Positions 7,736-13,753 of a DNA stretch of 19,143 nucleotides are shown piece after piece (the first letter of the stretch is position 1; each line of letters begins with the position of its first letter). Under the pieces are notes generated by a model. That model was not told the origin of the DNA. It worked only from the letters and a program-made list of their open reading frames with translations, and did not search any database. The position numbers and the translations under genes were made by a program. The stretch comes from Clostridia bacterium (GTDB lineage: Bacteria > Bacillota > Clostridia > Oscillospirales > RGIG7773). The DNA lies in the NCBI GenBank assembly GCA_017554835.1, contig JAFZHO010000025.1:1-19143 (forward strand). Reading direction: 5' to 3'.

Positions 7736-8750
7736 TTAAATGAGTTCGTTTTGCCTGGGCGGCTTTATAGTCTGATGGCGAACAAATAACAAAAGCGTTA
7801 GGAAGCCATCTTTCTCCGCTTGGACCGCAAGGTTTTGTGATAAGCTCGCCGTTAAGGTGCATAGATGAGGAAGATCCACCGTCAACGTTTGCGGCATTAT
7901 ATGCGCCGAAATCTTCCATAATCTTCTGAACCTGACTCATTTTAATGCCGATACTATATCCCGGTTGGCGCCCGTCAATAACGAGGAACAATACCGTTCC
8001 GTCTTTTCTCTGACCGATGGCAGTTCGGGGCGCAATTCCCCAACCACCGTCGCCTTTAATAGTGGCACTTTCGCCGTTAACAATCAAAAACGGTCCGAAA
8101 TCAATACCATTAACGATGCCCTGCTCTTTTATCTGCTTTTCGGTAAACTTTCCGAGAACGAGAACGCCCTCTTCGTTAAATCCGATAATATCGTGAACTT
8201 TGGAGGTTCCTTTATATATAACTTTTCCGTCCTGAACGATAATACCAACGGGGGTGCCGCCTTTTCCGTGGCCTCCCGGGTCAACAAACCCCGAAGCGTT
8301 TATTGCCGCGATGGCGTTATAATCTTCAACAATGTCAACAAGCTTTTCGCCAAAAGAACCGAATTTATTTGAAATACCTATATGAATCCAGGAAGGGTTA
8401 GAAATCTCCAGCATATAGCCGTAGTATCCCGTGCCTTTTACGATATGCTTTTTGATGGTTGGTTTTCCGTTATTATTAATGGTGATTTCACCTGAGTTTG
8501 TTGATTGACCGGATTCGATAACTATATTATTTGCGAGAACCTCATTTATAACGTCCTCGGTATAAAACATAGTTGCAAGATATTTATGGTTCATGGTGGT
8601 CATGGCGGTTGTTATCCATAATTGGCGAAAACCTGACCAGGGACCATAGAGCAAAAATATTACTACTATGGCAAGACTGAGAAAGGTAATGACAAAAGAA
8701 GAAAAAAAGCTTTTCCAGGGGGAATGTTTTTTCTTGAAACGTTTTGCCAT
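7728..8750 (-). CDS. Phosphodiester glycosidase family protein (NAGPA/DUF2233), membrane-anchored
   Basis: A 340-residue protein with a Lys-rich N terminus, one signal-anchor helix at about 15-36, and an extracytoplasmic NAGPA-type domain from about 100 to 330. Family motifs are AAINASGFVD (148-157), GTPVGIIVQDGKV (165-177), APRTAIGQ (240-247), LFLVIDGRQPGYSIG (254-268) and the hallmark NVDGGSSSSM (288-297) followed by GE and a C-terminal LPNAFVI strand. The related mammalian enzyme removes GlcNAc from a phosphodiester; bacterial relatives are often found with exopolysaccharide or wall genes. The natural substrate here is unknown, and a wall or surface glycopolymer is an inference from the anchor. 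The start has AAAGGAGTTGAT upstream. It is divergent from thioredoxin, with back-to-back promoters. Confidence 0.93.
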   Translation of the reverse strand: MAKRFKKKHSPWKSFFSSFVITFLSLAIVVIFLLYGPWSGFRQLWITTAMTTMNHKYLATMFYTEDVINEVLANNIVIESGQSTNSGEITINNNGKPTIKKHIVKGTGYYGYMLEISNPSWIHIGISNKFGSFGEKLVDIVEDYNAIAAINASGFVDPGGHGKGGTPVGIIVQDGKVIYKGTSKVHDIIGFNEEGVLVLGKFTEKQIKEQGIVNGIDFGPFLIVNGESATIKGDGGWGIAPRTAIGQRKDGTVLFLVIDGRQPGYSIGIKMSQVQKIMEDFGAYNAANVDGGSSSSMHLNGELITKPCGPSGERWLPNAFVICSPSDYKAAQAKRTHLID

Positions 8751-8783
8751 AATATCAACTCCTTTTTGCTCACAATTAAATAT

Positions 8784-8812
8784 ATTTTATCACTAATTAT
8801 CTTAGTATACAA
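8784..8812 (-). promoter_or_regulatory. Probable promoter of the glycosidase gene
   Basis: Minus-strand TTGTAT, 17 bp, TAAAAT (plus-strand ATACAA at 8807-8812 and ATTTTA at 8784-8789). Its -35 box is 8 bp from the -35 box of the thioredoxin promoter pointing the other way, so the two may compete or share regulation. Confidence 0.45.
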
Positions 8813-8820
8813 TAAAAAAT

Positions 8821-8849
8821 TTGACAAAACGGACATAGTTTCGTAAAAT
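8821..8849 (+). promoter_or_regulatory. Promoter of the thioredoxin gene
   Basis: Consensus TTGACA (8821-8826), 17-bp spacer, TAAAAT (8844-8849). The start is predicted near 8856, giving a leader of about 43 nt with GGAGG before the ATG at 8899. Confidence 0.8.
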
Positions 8850-8898
8850 ATTTATATTATAATTTAAAAAAGGCATAATATAATCGGAGGAAAATATT

Positions 8899-9204
8899 AT
8901 GGTAGAAAAAATAAATGCAATTCAATTTGAAGAAAAGGTTCTGAAAAACCCGAAAACAGTTGTTGTAGATTTCTTTGCAACCTGGTGCGGACCTTGCAAA
9001 ATGCAGGCCCCTGTTCTTGAAGAGTTTTCTGAGACAAGAGAAGATATTGATATATTCAAAATTGACGTTGACCAGGAAGGTGAGCTTTCTGCGAGATACG
9101 GGATTATGTCTATCCCTACTTTGATAGTTTTCAAAAACGGCGAGGAAGTGGAAAAACACGTTGGATTTGCCGACGAGGATACTTTGGAAGAACTTATTAA
9201 GTAA
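8899..9204 (+). CDS. trxA: Thioredoxin
   Basis: A 101-residue single-domain thioredoxin, the general cytosolic dithiol reductant fed by thioredoxin reductase. The active site WCGPC is at 29-33 within VVVDFFATWCGPCK, the cis-proline is P73 in MSIPTLIVF, and the C-terminal GFADEDTLEELIK helix is typical. All catalytic elements are present. It is a monocistronic unit with its own promoter and terminator; thioredoxin reductase is not in the window. In an anaerobe it would support ribonucleotide reductase, peroxidases and repair of oxidised thiols. The neighbouring minus-strand Cys-rich DUF1540 protein shares its terminator but is transcribed convergently, so no functional link is shown. Confidence 0.98.
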   Translation: MVEKINAIQFEEKVLKNPKTVVVDFFATWCGPCKMQAPVLEEFSETREDIDIFKIDVDQEGELSARYGIMSIPTLIVFKNGEEVEKHVGFADEDTLEELIK

Positions 9205-9239
9205 AAAACAGTGTGGATATTATCCACACTGTTTTTTTT
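9203..9239. terminator. Bidirectional terminator between thioredoxin and DUF1540
   Basis: A very strong hairpin: an A-tract plus CAGTGTGGATA pairing with TATCCACACTG plus a long T-tract, nearly a perfect palindrome centred on position 9220. It starts in the thioredoxin stop codon and ends at the DUF1540 stop codon, serving both convergent genes. Confidence 0.92.
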
Positions 9240-9559
9240 TATTCTGCTTTAAAGGTTGAACACTGAGTTTCGCTTTTTTCGCAAGCCATCTGACCATCAA
9301 TGCAAATAGAAGCGGCAGCGCATTTCATATCTTTATTATGAACGCAGGAAGTGGCATCGCATTTAACCTCAAGAGAAGCGTTTTCTCTATCATAATGAGT
9401 GCTGTTTGATGCTTCGCAGCAACCTTTCTGAACGAAGGAATTGCAGCAGGTGTCTGCCATTTTTTTTGCGTTTTCGCCGTCTACCATAATATCACCACGG
9501 CAGCAGTAATTATTTTTATTACTTGCGCAGTTTGTAACGTGACAGGTTAATTTAGTCAT
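9239..9559 (-). CDS. Cys-rich protein with two DUF1540 domains
   Basis: A 106-residue protein with 14 cysteines (positions 6, 11, 19, 20, 38, 39, 47, 48, 67, 72, 80, 86, 93 and 100). It is made of two similar halves: residues about 4-45 (TCHVTNC...YCC...CCNSF) and 65-103 (KCDATSC...KC...IC...C..SETQCSTF). This is the DUF1540 pattern, whose function is unknown. The cysteine spacing suggests metal binding, as in small zinc or iron-binding proteins, but this is inference. The first half carries additional CC pairs absent from the second. The start has AAAGGAG upstream. The promoter is unclear; the 80 bp upstream hold A/T-rich sequence without a good match. Confidence 0.93.
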   Translation of the reverse strand: MTKLTCHVTNCASNKNNYCCRGDIMVDGENAKKMADTCCNSFVQKGCCEASNSTHYDRENASLEVKCDATSCVHNKDMKCAAASICIDGQMACEKSETQCSTFKAE

Positions 9560-9640
9560 AATAAATCTCCTTTTTTTGAAATGAATTTTGGGTTACACTT
9601 TTTATTTTTATCGAAAAGGAGAAAAATATTCAGATATAAT

Positions 9641-9671
9641 AAAATCCCACCGACTTTTCGGTGAGATTTTA
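9641..9671 (-). terminator. Terminator of the RHH gene
   Basis: Stem AAAATC-c-CACCGA / TCGGTG-a-GATTTT with one mismatch and a 4-nt loop (9654-9657). On the minus strand it begins at the RHH stop codon (9669-9671) and ends in a T-rich stretch. AT tracts on both sides could also allow plus-strand termination. Confidence 0.7.
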
Positions 9672-9815
9672 TTTTTTAATATTTTTTAAATGCTCTTTTA
9701 AAACAATATTTATATACTGAGATAAAGAACGGTCGCATTCCTCGGATAGTTCCTTTAGTTTTTCGATTATGTTCTCGTCCAGAGTAATGCTTACTTTTTG
9801 CTTTAACGGTCTCAT
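9669..9815 (-). CDS. Small ribbon-helix-helix protein
   Basis: A 48-residue protein: MRPLKQKVSITLDENIIEKL followed by KELSEECDRSLSQYINIVLKEHLKNIKK. This is a ribbon-helix-helix (Arc/MetJ/CopG type) fold: the beta strand QKVSITLD (6-13), helix A ENIIEKLKELSEEC (14-27), a short turn with DRSLSQ, and helix B YINIVLKEHLKN (34-45). Such proteins are dimers that insert the strand into the DNA major groove, usually repressing their own promoter or acting as antitoxins. The start is supported by GGGTGAT 4-5 nt upstream. It is divergent from a 60-residue ORF at 9911, and the shared intergenic region contains two sets of direct repeats over the promoters. Which genes it controls is unknown. Confidence 0.88.
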   Translation of the reverse strand: MRPLKQKVSITLDENIIEKLKELSEECDRSLSQYINIVLKEHLKNIKK

Positions 9816-9837
9816 ATTTATCACCCGAACTCATCAT

Positions 9838-9895
9838 ACTATAATATGTTCTATAATATTGACAAATATTACAAAGTAGTATAAAGTAGTATAAA
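9838..9895. promoter_or_regulatory. Divergent promoters with direct repeats (RHH operator candidate)
   Basis: The -35 boxes of the two directions coincide in ATTGACAA: plus strand TTGACA (9859-9864) with TATAAA at 9880 (15-bp spacer) and, minus strand, TTGTCA with TATAGT (16-bp spacer, plus-strand 9838-9843). The plus -10 lies in a tandem 10-bp repeat AAAGTAGTAT (9873-9882 and 9883-9892). The minus -10 lies in a repeat CTATAATAT (9839-9847 and 9851-9859, period 12). Direct repeats one helical turn apart are what an RHH dimer pair would bind. Confidence 0.5.
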
Positions 9896-9910
9896 GGACG
9901 GGTGAGACAA

Positions 9911-10093
9911 ATGAGAGATAAAAAGATAAGAATAAGGAGAAAAGATTGCTATAAAATGCTTAACGACATCAGAACTATAATAAACGAAAATCAATCGGAT
10001 TATCAGGCTTGCTACTGGAAGGTTGAAGAGGTAATTACTCGTTTTGAAAGAATGCATACAAAAAGAGGACAAAATCATCTATTTAAAAGATAA
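9911..10093 (+). CDS. Small basic protein of unknown function
   Basis: A 60-residue frame, MRDKKIRIRRKDCYKMLNDI continuing to a basic end RGQNHLFKR. I do not recognise it. It is highly charged, predicted mostly helical, with no membrane segment. The ATG at 9911 is preceded by GGGTGA with 6-nt spacing; a GTG at 9902 lies within that ribosome binding site and is rejected. Its end overlaps the tspO end by 19 nt (tail to tail). The divergent RHH gene and the shared promoter region with repeats make it more likely to be a real gene than chance would. A DNA-binding partner, a toxin paired with the RHH protein, or an unrelated small protein are all possible; no catalytic residues are evident. Confidence 0.6.
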   Translation: MRDKKIRIRRKDCYKMLNDIRTIINENQSDYQACYWKVEEVITRFERMHTKRGQNHLFKR

Positions 10094-10545
10094 ACGCCCA
10101 AGTTGAGATATCCTGCAAATATAAGCCATAATATATAGGGAATCTGAAGATAGGCGGATTTTTTATCAATTTTATAAAATTTCAAGGTCATTAAAATAAC
10201 AAGAACCAAAAGGGCGATAAGCCAGATAAATGCAAAAAGATATTTTTCAAAATTAAAAAAGATTACAGGCCATATAAAATTAAAAACAAGCTGAATTCCA
10301 TAAAGGGTGAGGGCTTCCTTTCTATATTCTGACGTGGAAACAAAAACAAGATAGCTTGAAATTCCCATAAGAATATAAAGCAAGGTCCATACTATAGGAA
10401 ATAAAAATCCGGGAGGAGAAAGGGGCGGTTTTGCAATTTCTTCAAATCGGTCCATTGCGGAAGAAGTGAGAATTCCCGAAACGGTGCCTAATATAAGGGG
10501 GATTAGAATACAAACGGCGAGAATTTTGAAATTTATTTTTTTCAT
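10075..10545 (-). CDS. tspO: TspO/MBR family protein
   Basis: A 156-residue, five-helix membrane protein of the tryptophan-rich sensory protein / peripheral benzodiazepine receptor family, which binds porphyrins and related ligands. The signature loop is clear: PPLSPPGFLFPIVWTLLYILMG (starting at residue 40), followed by NFIWPVIFF in helix 3 and PYILWLIFAGYLNLGVYLLN at the C terminus. Hydrophobic helices are at about 8-28, 47-67, 80-99, 103-123 and 131-153. Bacterial TspO has been linked to tetrapyrrole handling and oxidative stress; whether this anaerobe uses it that way is inference. GAGGTG precedes the ATG by 7 nt. A weak promoter TTGTAA-17-CATAAA may lie upstream on the minus strand. It is divergent from the XRE regulator. 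Confidence 0.95.
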   Translation of the reverse strand: MKKINFKILAVCILIPLILGTVSGILTSSAMDRFEEIAKPPLSPPGFLFPIVWTLLYILMGISSYLVFVSTSEYRKEALTLYGIQLVFNFIWPVIFFNFEKYLFAFIWLIALLVLVILMTLKFYKIDKKSAYLQIPYILWLIFAGYLNLGVYLLNR

Positions 10546-10610
10546 ATAAAAACACCTCGTTGATATTTTATGAGTAGAATAATATATTATTACAAATTTT
10601 GATAAAGCTA

Positions 10611-10639
10611 TTTACAGTAAAATGCTATGGTGCTATAAT
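10611..10639 (+). promoter_or_regulatory. Promoter of the XRE regulator gene
   Basis: TTTACA (10611-10616), 17-bp spacer, TATAAT (10634-10639), with the extended TGC just before the -10. Start predicted near 10646. Confidence 0.8.
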
Positions 10640-10673
10640 ATCTATACATTTTGTAAAAAAATCAGGTGATACT

Positions 10674-11366
10674 ATGAGCACGAGTATATCAAGAACGTTG
10701 GTGCTTTTAAGAAAAGAAAAAGGAATAAGTCAGAAAAAGGCCTCAGAAGAGCTTTCTATTTCCCAGGCGCTTTTATCCCATTATGAAAAGGGAATCAGAG
10801 AATGCGGTCTTGAATTTCTTTGCAGAGCGGCAGATTTCTATGGAGTTTCCGTGGATTATCTTTTGGGTCGTTCTCCCGAAAAAAACGGCGCTATTATTAA
10901 GGTTGAGGATATTCCCCCCGAAACTATGGGCAAGGAAAATACCTTTGGCAAAGGAGTTATTTTAACCACTCTTCCCAAAAAACTTCTTGCGAATTCTCTT
11001 AACGTTATTTTTGATATGGCGGCAAAAACCGGTAATAAAGAATATATCGGATTTGTAACTGACTATTTATACCTTTCTTACTATAAACTTTTCAGATATT
11101 TATATATGATAAACTCCTCAAATCCTGCCTCATTTTTTGGCGTTGGAGAAAACGTTTTCAAGGATTATACAAATTGTAAAATGATGGAACTTGAGGTTAA
11201 ACTTCTTTGCGGCGCAAAAGGGGAAAAAATCGAGGGTGCAAAATGTCCCGTTTTAGAAAGGGACGAGCTTCTTCTTAATCAGGAAATACTCACGAAACTT
11301 TATCCCACTTATGCAAATTCTATTCTGAACGTTGTATCAGGCGCAGAAAAAATAATAAAGAAATAA
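10674..11366 (+). CDS. XRE-family regulator with an uncharacterised C-terminal domain
   Basis: A 230-residue protein. Residues about 7-64 form an XRE/Cro-type helix-turn-helix: RTLVLLRKEKGISQKKASEEL (starting at residue 7), LSISQALLSHYEKGIREC, then the third helix and the typical AADFYGVSVDYLLGRS (52-67). The remaining 160 residues are not a domain I recognise; they are predicted helical, with a central aromatic stretch (YLYLSYYKLFRYLYM) and two cysteines near LLCGAKGEK and GAKCPVLE, possibly a ligand-binding or dimerisation domain. The frame extends upstream to a TTG at 10599, but that would start before the promoter and the ATG at 10674 has AGGTGAT, so the ATG is used. It is divergent from tspO and convergent with the PAP2 gene. 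Its targets are unknown. Confidence 0.9.
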   Translation: MSTSISRTLVLLRKEKGISQKKASEELSISQALLSHYEKGIRECGLEFLCRAADFYGVSVDYLLGRSPEKNGAIIKVEDIPPETMGKENTFGKGVILTTLPKKLLANSLNVIFDMAAKTGNKEYIGFVTDYLYLSYYKLFRYLYMINSSNPASFFGVGENVFKDYTNCKMMELEVKLLCGAKGEKIEGAKCPVLERDELLLNQEILTKLYPTYANSILNVVSGAEKIIKK

Positions 11367-11367
11367 A

Positions 11368-11399
11368 AAAATGCCTTCGGAATTTTCCGAAGGCGTTTT
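11368..11399. terminator. Bidirectional terminator between XRE and PAP2 genes
   Basis: A hairpin with a perfect core GCCTTCGGA / TCCGAAGGC flanked by A- and T-tracts, starting right after the XRE stop and ending at the PAP2 stop codon. It serves both convergent genes. Confidence 0.9.
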
Positions 11400-12281
11400 C
11401 TATTTATTAAAAAACTTTTTGATTATAGTTCCCATTCCTATTGTTGCGAAAAGGGCGATTGCCATATATCTCAAAAGGCCCAGATATTCCGAAATATTTT
11501 CGGGGATAAAAGGCAAGGAAAAAAGAACCTTTAGCCCGCCGTATATAATAATAATCCCCAAAAATCCTATAAGGGATTTTAGAATGTTGGTTTTTAAATC
11601 ACCTTTTTCGGAGAAGTTTATTTTTTTGTTTTCAAAAATAATTCCGAAAACGGCACCAATAGAAAGTCCGATTATCTTAAAGGTATCTTCCGTCATTGCA
11701 GGTCTTTCGTTCCAGAAGGGCAAAAGGGCAAGAACAGAAAATAAAGCAGGTATTAAAAATATAAGATAAATAAAAGGACTTTTGCCTTCAATTTTTCCAT
11801 AAATAAAGTAAAAGAAAAAAGAGAGAACTATTCCCATAACAAGTCCCACAAAAACGTCTAAAAAAGTATGGGCGCCAAGATAAATTCTGGAAAGGGGCAT
11901 AAGAACCATCAGAGAAATCCCAAGAGGGTAGAGCCATTTTTTTCTGAAAATGAGCATCAAAGATGGCCATAAGGTCGCCGTGAACTGAGTATGGCCGCTG
12001 GGGAAAGAATAACCCGTTGCAGTATCAGGCCGAAGAGAAGAAATACTTTCGTCCAAAATCCAAGGGCGCTCTTTTCTTACCATATTTTTGACGCAGTCGT
12101 TAAAAGCCATTGAACTTATAATAATGAAAATAAGTTTTTCGCTTTTCTTTTTATTTACGCACCAGTATAACGTGCAAAGAACCCCGATGATTACGATAGG
12201 TTCTCCCAGAAAGGATACAAAATTAAAAATAAAATCAAAAAAAGGATTACTTAGTTTTTGCATAAATTTTATTACTTCCAT
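11400..12281 (-). CDS. PAP2-family membrane phosphatase
   Basis: A 293-residue polytopic protein with the three PAP2 phosphatase motifs: K-x6-RP at 65-73 (KNMVRKERP), PSGH at 94-97 (in GYSFPSGHTQF), and SR-x5-H-x3-D at 131-142 (SRIYLGAHTFLD). These hold the phosphate-binding arginines and the catalytic histidine. The active site faces the outside in this family, and substrates are lipid phosphates such as undecaprenyl pyrophosphate or phosphatidic acid; the exact one is unknown. After the PAP2 core a further ~130-residue membrane region follows, with four or so more helices, longer than minimal PAP2 proteins. A GTG at 12290 also opens this frame, but the ATG at 12281 with GGGGTGAT upstream is preferred. 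Confidence 0.93.
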   Translation of the reverse strand: MEVIKFMQKLSNPFFDFIFNFVSFLGEPIVIIGVLCTLYWCVNKKKSEKLIFIIISSMAFNDCVKNMVRKERPWILDESISSLRPDTATGYSFPSGHTQFTATLWPSLMLIFRKKWLYPLGISLMVLMPLSRIYLGAHTFLDVFVGLVMGIVLSFFFYFIYGKIEGKSPFIYLIFLIPALFSVLALLPFWNERPAMTEDTFKIIGLSIGAVFGIIFENKKINFSEKGDLKTNILKSLIGFLGIIIIYGGLKVLFSLPFIPENISEYLGLLRYMAIALFATIGMGTIIKKFFNK

Positions 12282-12365
12282 TATTATCACCCCATTAAAT
12301 TATAAGGCAAATATTTCTTTTTCGCAACGGATTTGATAAAAAGAGTTTATTTATTTGTAATTAAA

Positions 12366-12374
12366 TGCTATAAT
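12366..12374 (+). promoter_or_regulatory. Extended -10 promoter upstream of rlmH
   Basis: TGCTATAAT, a complete extended -10 element, 30 nt before the TTG start of rlmH. No good -35 box is seen at 17 bp, which extended -10 promoters do not require. The same TGC-TATAAT or TGC-TATTAT form recurs at three other promoters in the window. Confidence 0.55.
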
Positions 12375-12403
12375 ATATCTATTAAACCAAAAGGAGAAAA
12401 CCT

Positions 12404-12883
12404 TTGAAGCAAAAAATAATCTGCGTGGGAAAATTAAAAGAAAAATACCTTTCCGACGGGTGCGCCGAGTATATAAAACGGCTTTCCGCTTATCAGAAAA
12501 CGGAGATTTCAGAACTTCCTGAAGTGAGGGTATATGAGGAGAATAGCATATCTCAGATAAATCTCGCAAAGGAAAAAGAGGGAGAGAATATTCTCTCTGC
12601 CATAAAGGATAACGATTTTGTTATCTGTCTTTGCATTGATGGAAAAAGTTTTGATAGCGTTTCCTTTTCAAAGGAGATTGAAAATATTCTTCTTAAAGCA
12701 AGAGGGGATATAATCTTTGTTATAGGAGGAAGCTACGGCCTTTCCCATAAGGTTATAAAAAGAGCCGATTTGAAACTTTCCTTTTCTGAGTTTACTTTTC
12801 CCCATCAGCTTATGCGGCTTATTCTTCTTGAGCAGATTTATAGAGCTTATAAAATAAAAAATAAAGAAAAATATCATAAATAA
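12404..12883 (+). CDS. rlmH: 23S rRNA pseudouridine-1915 N3-methyltransferase
   Basis: RlmH methylates pseudouridine 1915 in helix 69 of 23S rRNA on assembled 70S ribosomes, using S-adenosylmethionine. The 159-residue length is exactly that of the family. SPOUT-type features are present: an N-terminal KQKIICVGKLKEKYL, the SAM-binding trefoil-knot loop VIGGSYGLS (106-114), and the conserved C-terminal TFPHQLMRLILLEQIYRAYKI ending in YHK (157-159). The start is TTG, with AGGAG 8 nt upstream and no ATG nearby that would keep the full N terminus. It leads a cluster with a lipoprotein, a TSCPD protein and a phosphoglucomutase. Confidence 0.97.
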   Translation: MKQKIICVGKLKEKYLSDGCAEYIKRLSAYQKTEISELPEVRVYEENSISQINLAKEKEGENILSAIKDNDFVICLCIDGKSFDSVSFSKEIENILLKARGDIIFVIGGSYGLSHKVIKRADLKLSFSEFTFPHQLMRLILLEQIYRAYKIKNKEKYHK

Positions 12884-12897
12884 AAAAGAGGTATGAA

Positions 12898-13491
12898 ATG
12901 AAAAAGGTTATTTTGTTTGTTATGGTGGCAGTTATCTGCCTTGCTATGTTTTCGGGATGCTTGAGAAAACTTCCTTATGCCAAGTTTACCCCCGAATATG
13001 AAAAAATAATTTTTACTATGGATGACGTTTCCGACTTTGAAATAAACCCAAGCTACGAAAAAGCATCTCCCGAGTTTCTTGCTATTGAAAAGAATGATAG
13101 GGTTATGTATTCCTACGTTGAAAAGCTCAATAAGGATAAAAATCTTCCCAAGGATGCGCAAAGATACTGGATTCGCACCTCCGTTGCAAAATATCTTGAT
13201 GAGGAAATAGCAAAAACCACTTATACTAACTTCTACGATGAATATAGTAAATATACCCAGGAAAAAACAGGGGAAATAACAAAAATCGAAAACGTAGAGG
13301 ATTATAATATCGATAGAGGATATACCTTCCGTGATAACGATAATTTTATCGTAGGGGTTTTGAAGGGCAATATGTATTACGACGTTTATTTCATTAGTGA
13401 TAAAAATAATACCCTTGAAAATATTATGCCAAAAATGATGGAAAAACTTAATTTAGCCGCAGAGACGATAAACTTTGTTACGGGGGAATAG
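12898..13491 (+). CDS. Putative lipoprotein of unknown function
   Basis: A 197-residue protein with a lipoprotein signal peptide: basic KK, a hydrophobic stretch at 4-18, and a lipobox FSGC with the lipidated Cys at 21. The mature part is mixed alpha/beta with many Tyr, Asp, Lys and Asn residues and no domain I recognise; MYYDVYFISDKNNTLEN near the C terminus suggests a strand-turn-helix. It should be anchored to the outer face of the membrane. AGAGG lies upstream of the ATG, 14 nt after rlmH, and the next gene starts 3 nt after its stop, so it is co-transcribed with rlmH and the TSCPD gene. The function is unknown; nothing in the neighbours defines it. Confidence 0.88.
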   Translation: MKKVILFVMVAVICLAMFSGCLRKLPYAKFTPEYEKIIFTMDDVSDFEINPSYEKASPEFLAIEKNDRVMYSYVEKLNKDKNLPKDAQRYWIRTSVAKYLDEEIAKTTYTNFYDEYSKYTQEKTGEITKIENVEDYNIDRGYTFRDNDNFIVGVLKGNMYYDVYFISDKNNTLENIMPKMMEKLNLAAETINFVTGE

Positions 13492-13494
13492 AAA

Positions 13495-13740
13495 ATGTAT
13501 TCATATAAAACAAAAGGCGTCTGCTCCAGGCAGATCGATTTTGAAATAGAAGATGGAAAACTTAAAAACGTAAAGTTTTATGGTGGCTGCAACGGAAATA
13601 CCCAAGGACTTTCAAAACTCGTTGAAGGTATGGATGCAAAAGAGGTTGTTGAAAGATTAAAAGGAACGAATTGCTCCATGAGAGGAACTTCCTGCCCCGA
13701 CCAGCTTGCAAGAGCAGTTGAGGAAGCTTTGAATAAATAG
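13495..13740 (+). CDS. TSCPD domain protein (TIGR03905 family)
   Basis: An 81-residue protein made entirely of a TSCPD domain, named for the motif TSCPDQLA found here at 65-72. Cysteines at 10, 32, 60 and 67 are spaced as in the family and could bind zinc. The same domain occurs at the C terminus of B12-dependent ribonucleotide reductases, where it is thought to bind metal; the free-standing form is common in clostridia and has no assigned role that I know of. GGGGGAA upstream of the ATG overlaps the end of the lipoprotein gene, only 3 nt away, which points to translational coupling. Phosphoglucomutase follows 13 nt downstream. Confidence 0.94.
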   Translation: MYSYKTKGVCSRQIDFEIEDGKLKNVKFYGGCNGNTQGLSKLVEGMDAKEVVERLKGTNCSMRGTSCPDQLARAVEEALNK

Positions 13741-13753
13741 TTGAGGTGAGATT

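Noticed and set aside
11371..11769. A 132-codon plus-strand frame opposite the PAP2 gene.
   Set aside because: It begins inside the terminator hairpin and runs antisense to a gene with three intact PAP2 motifs.
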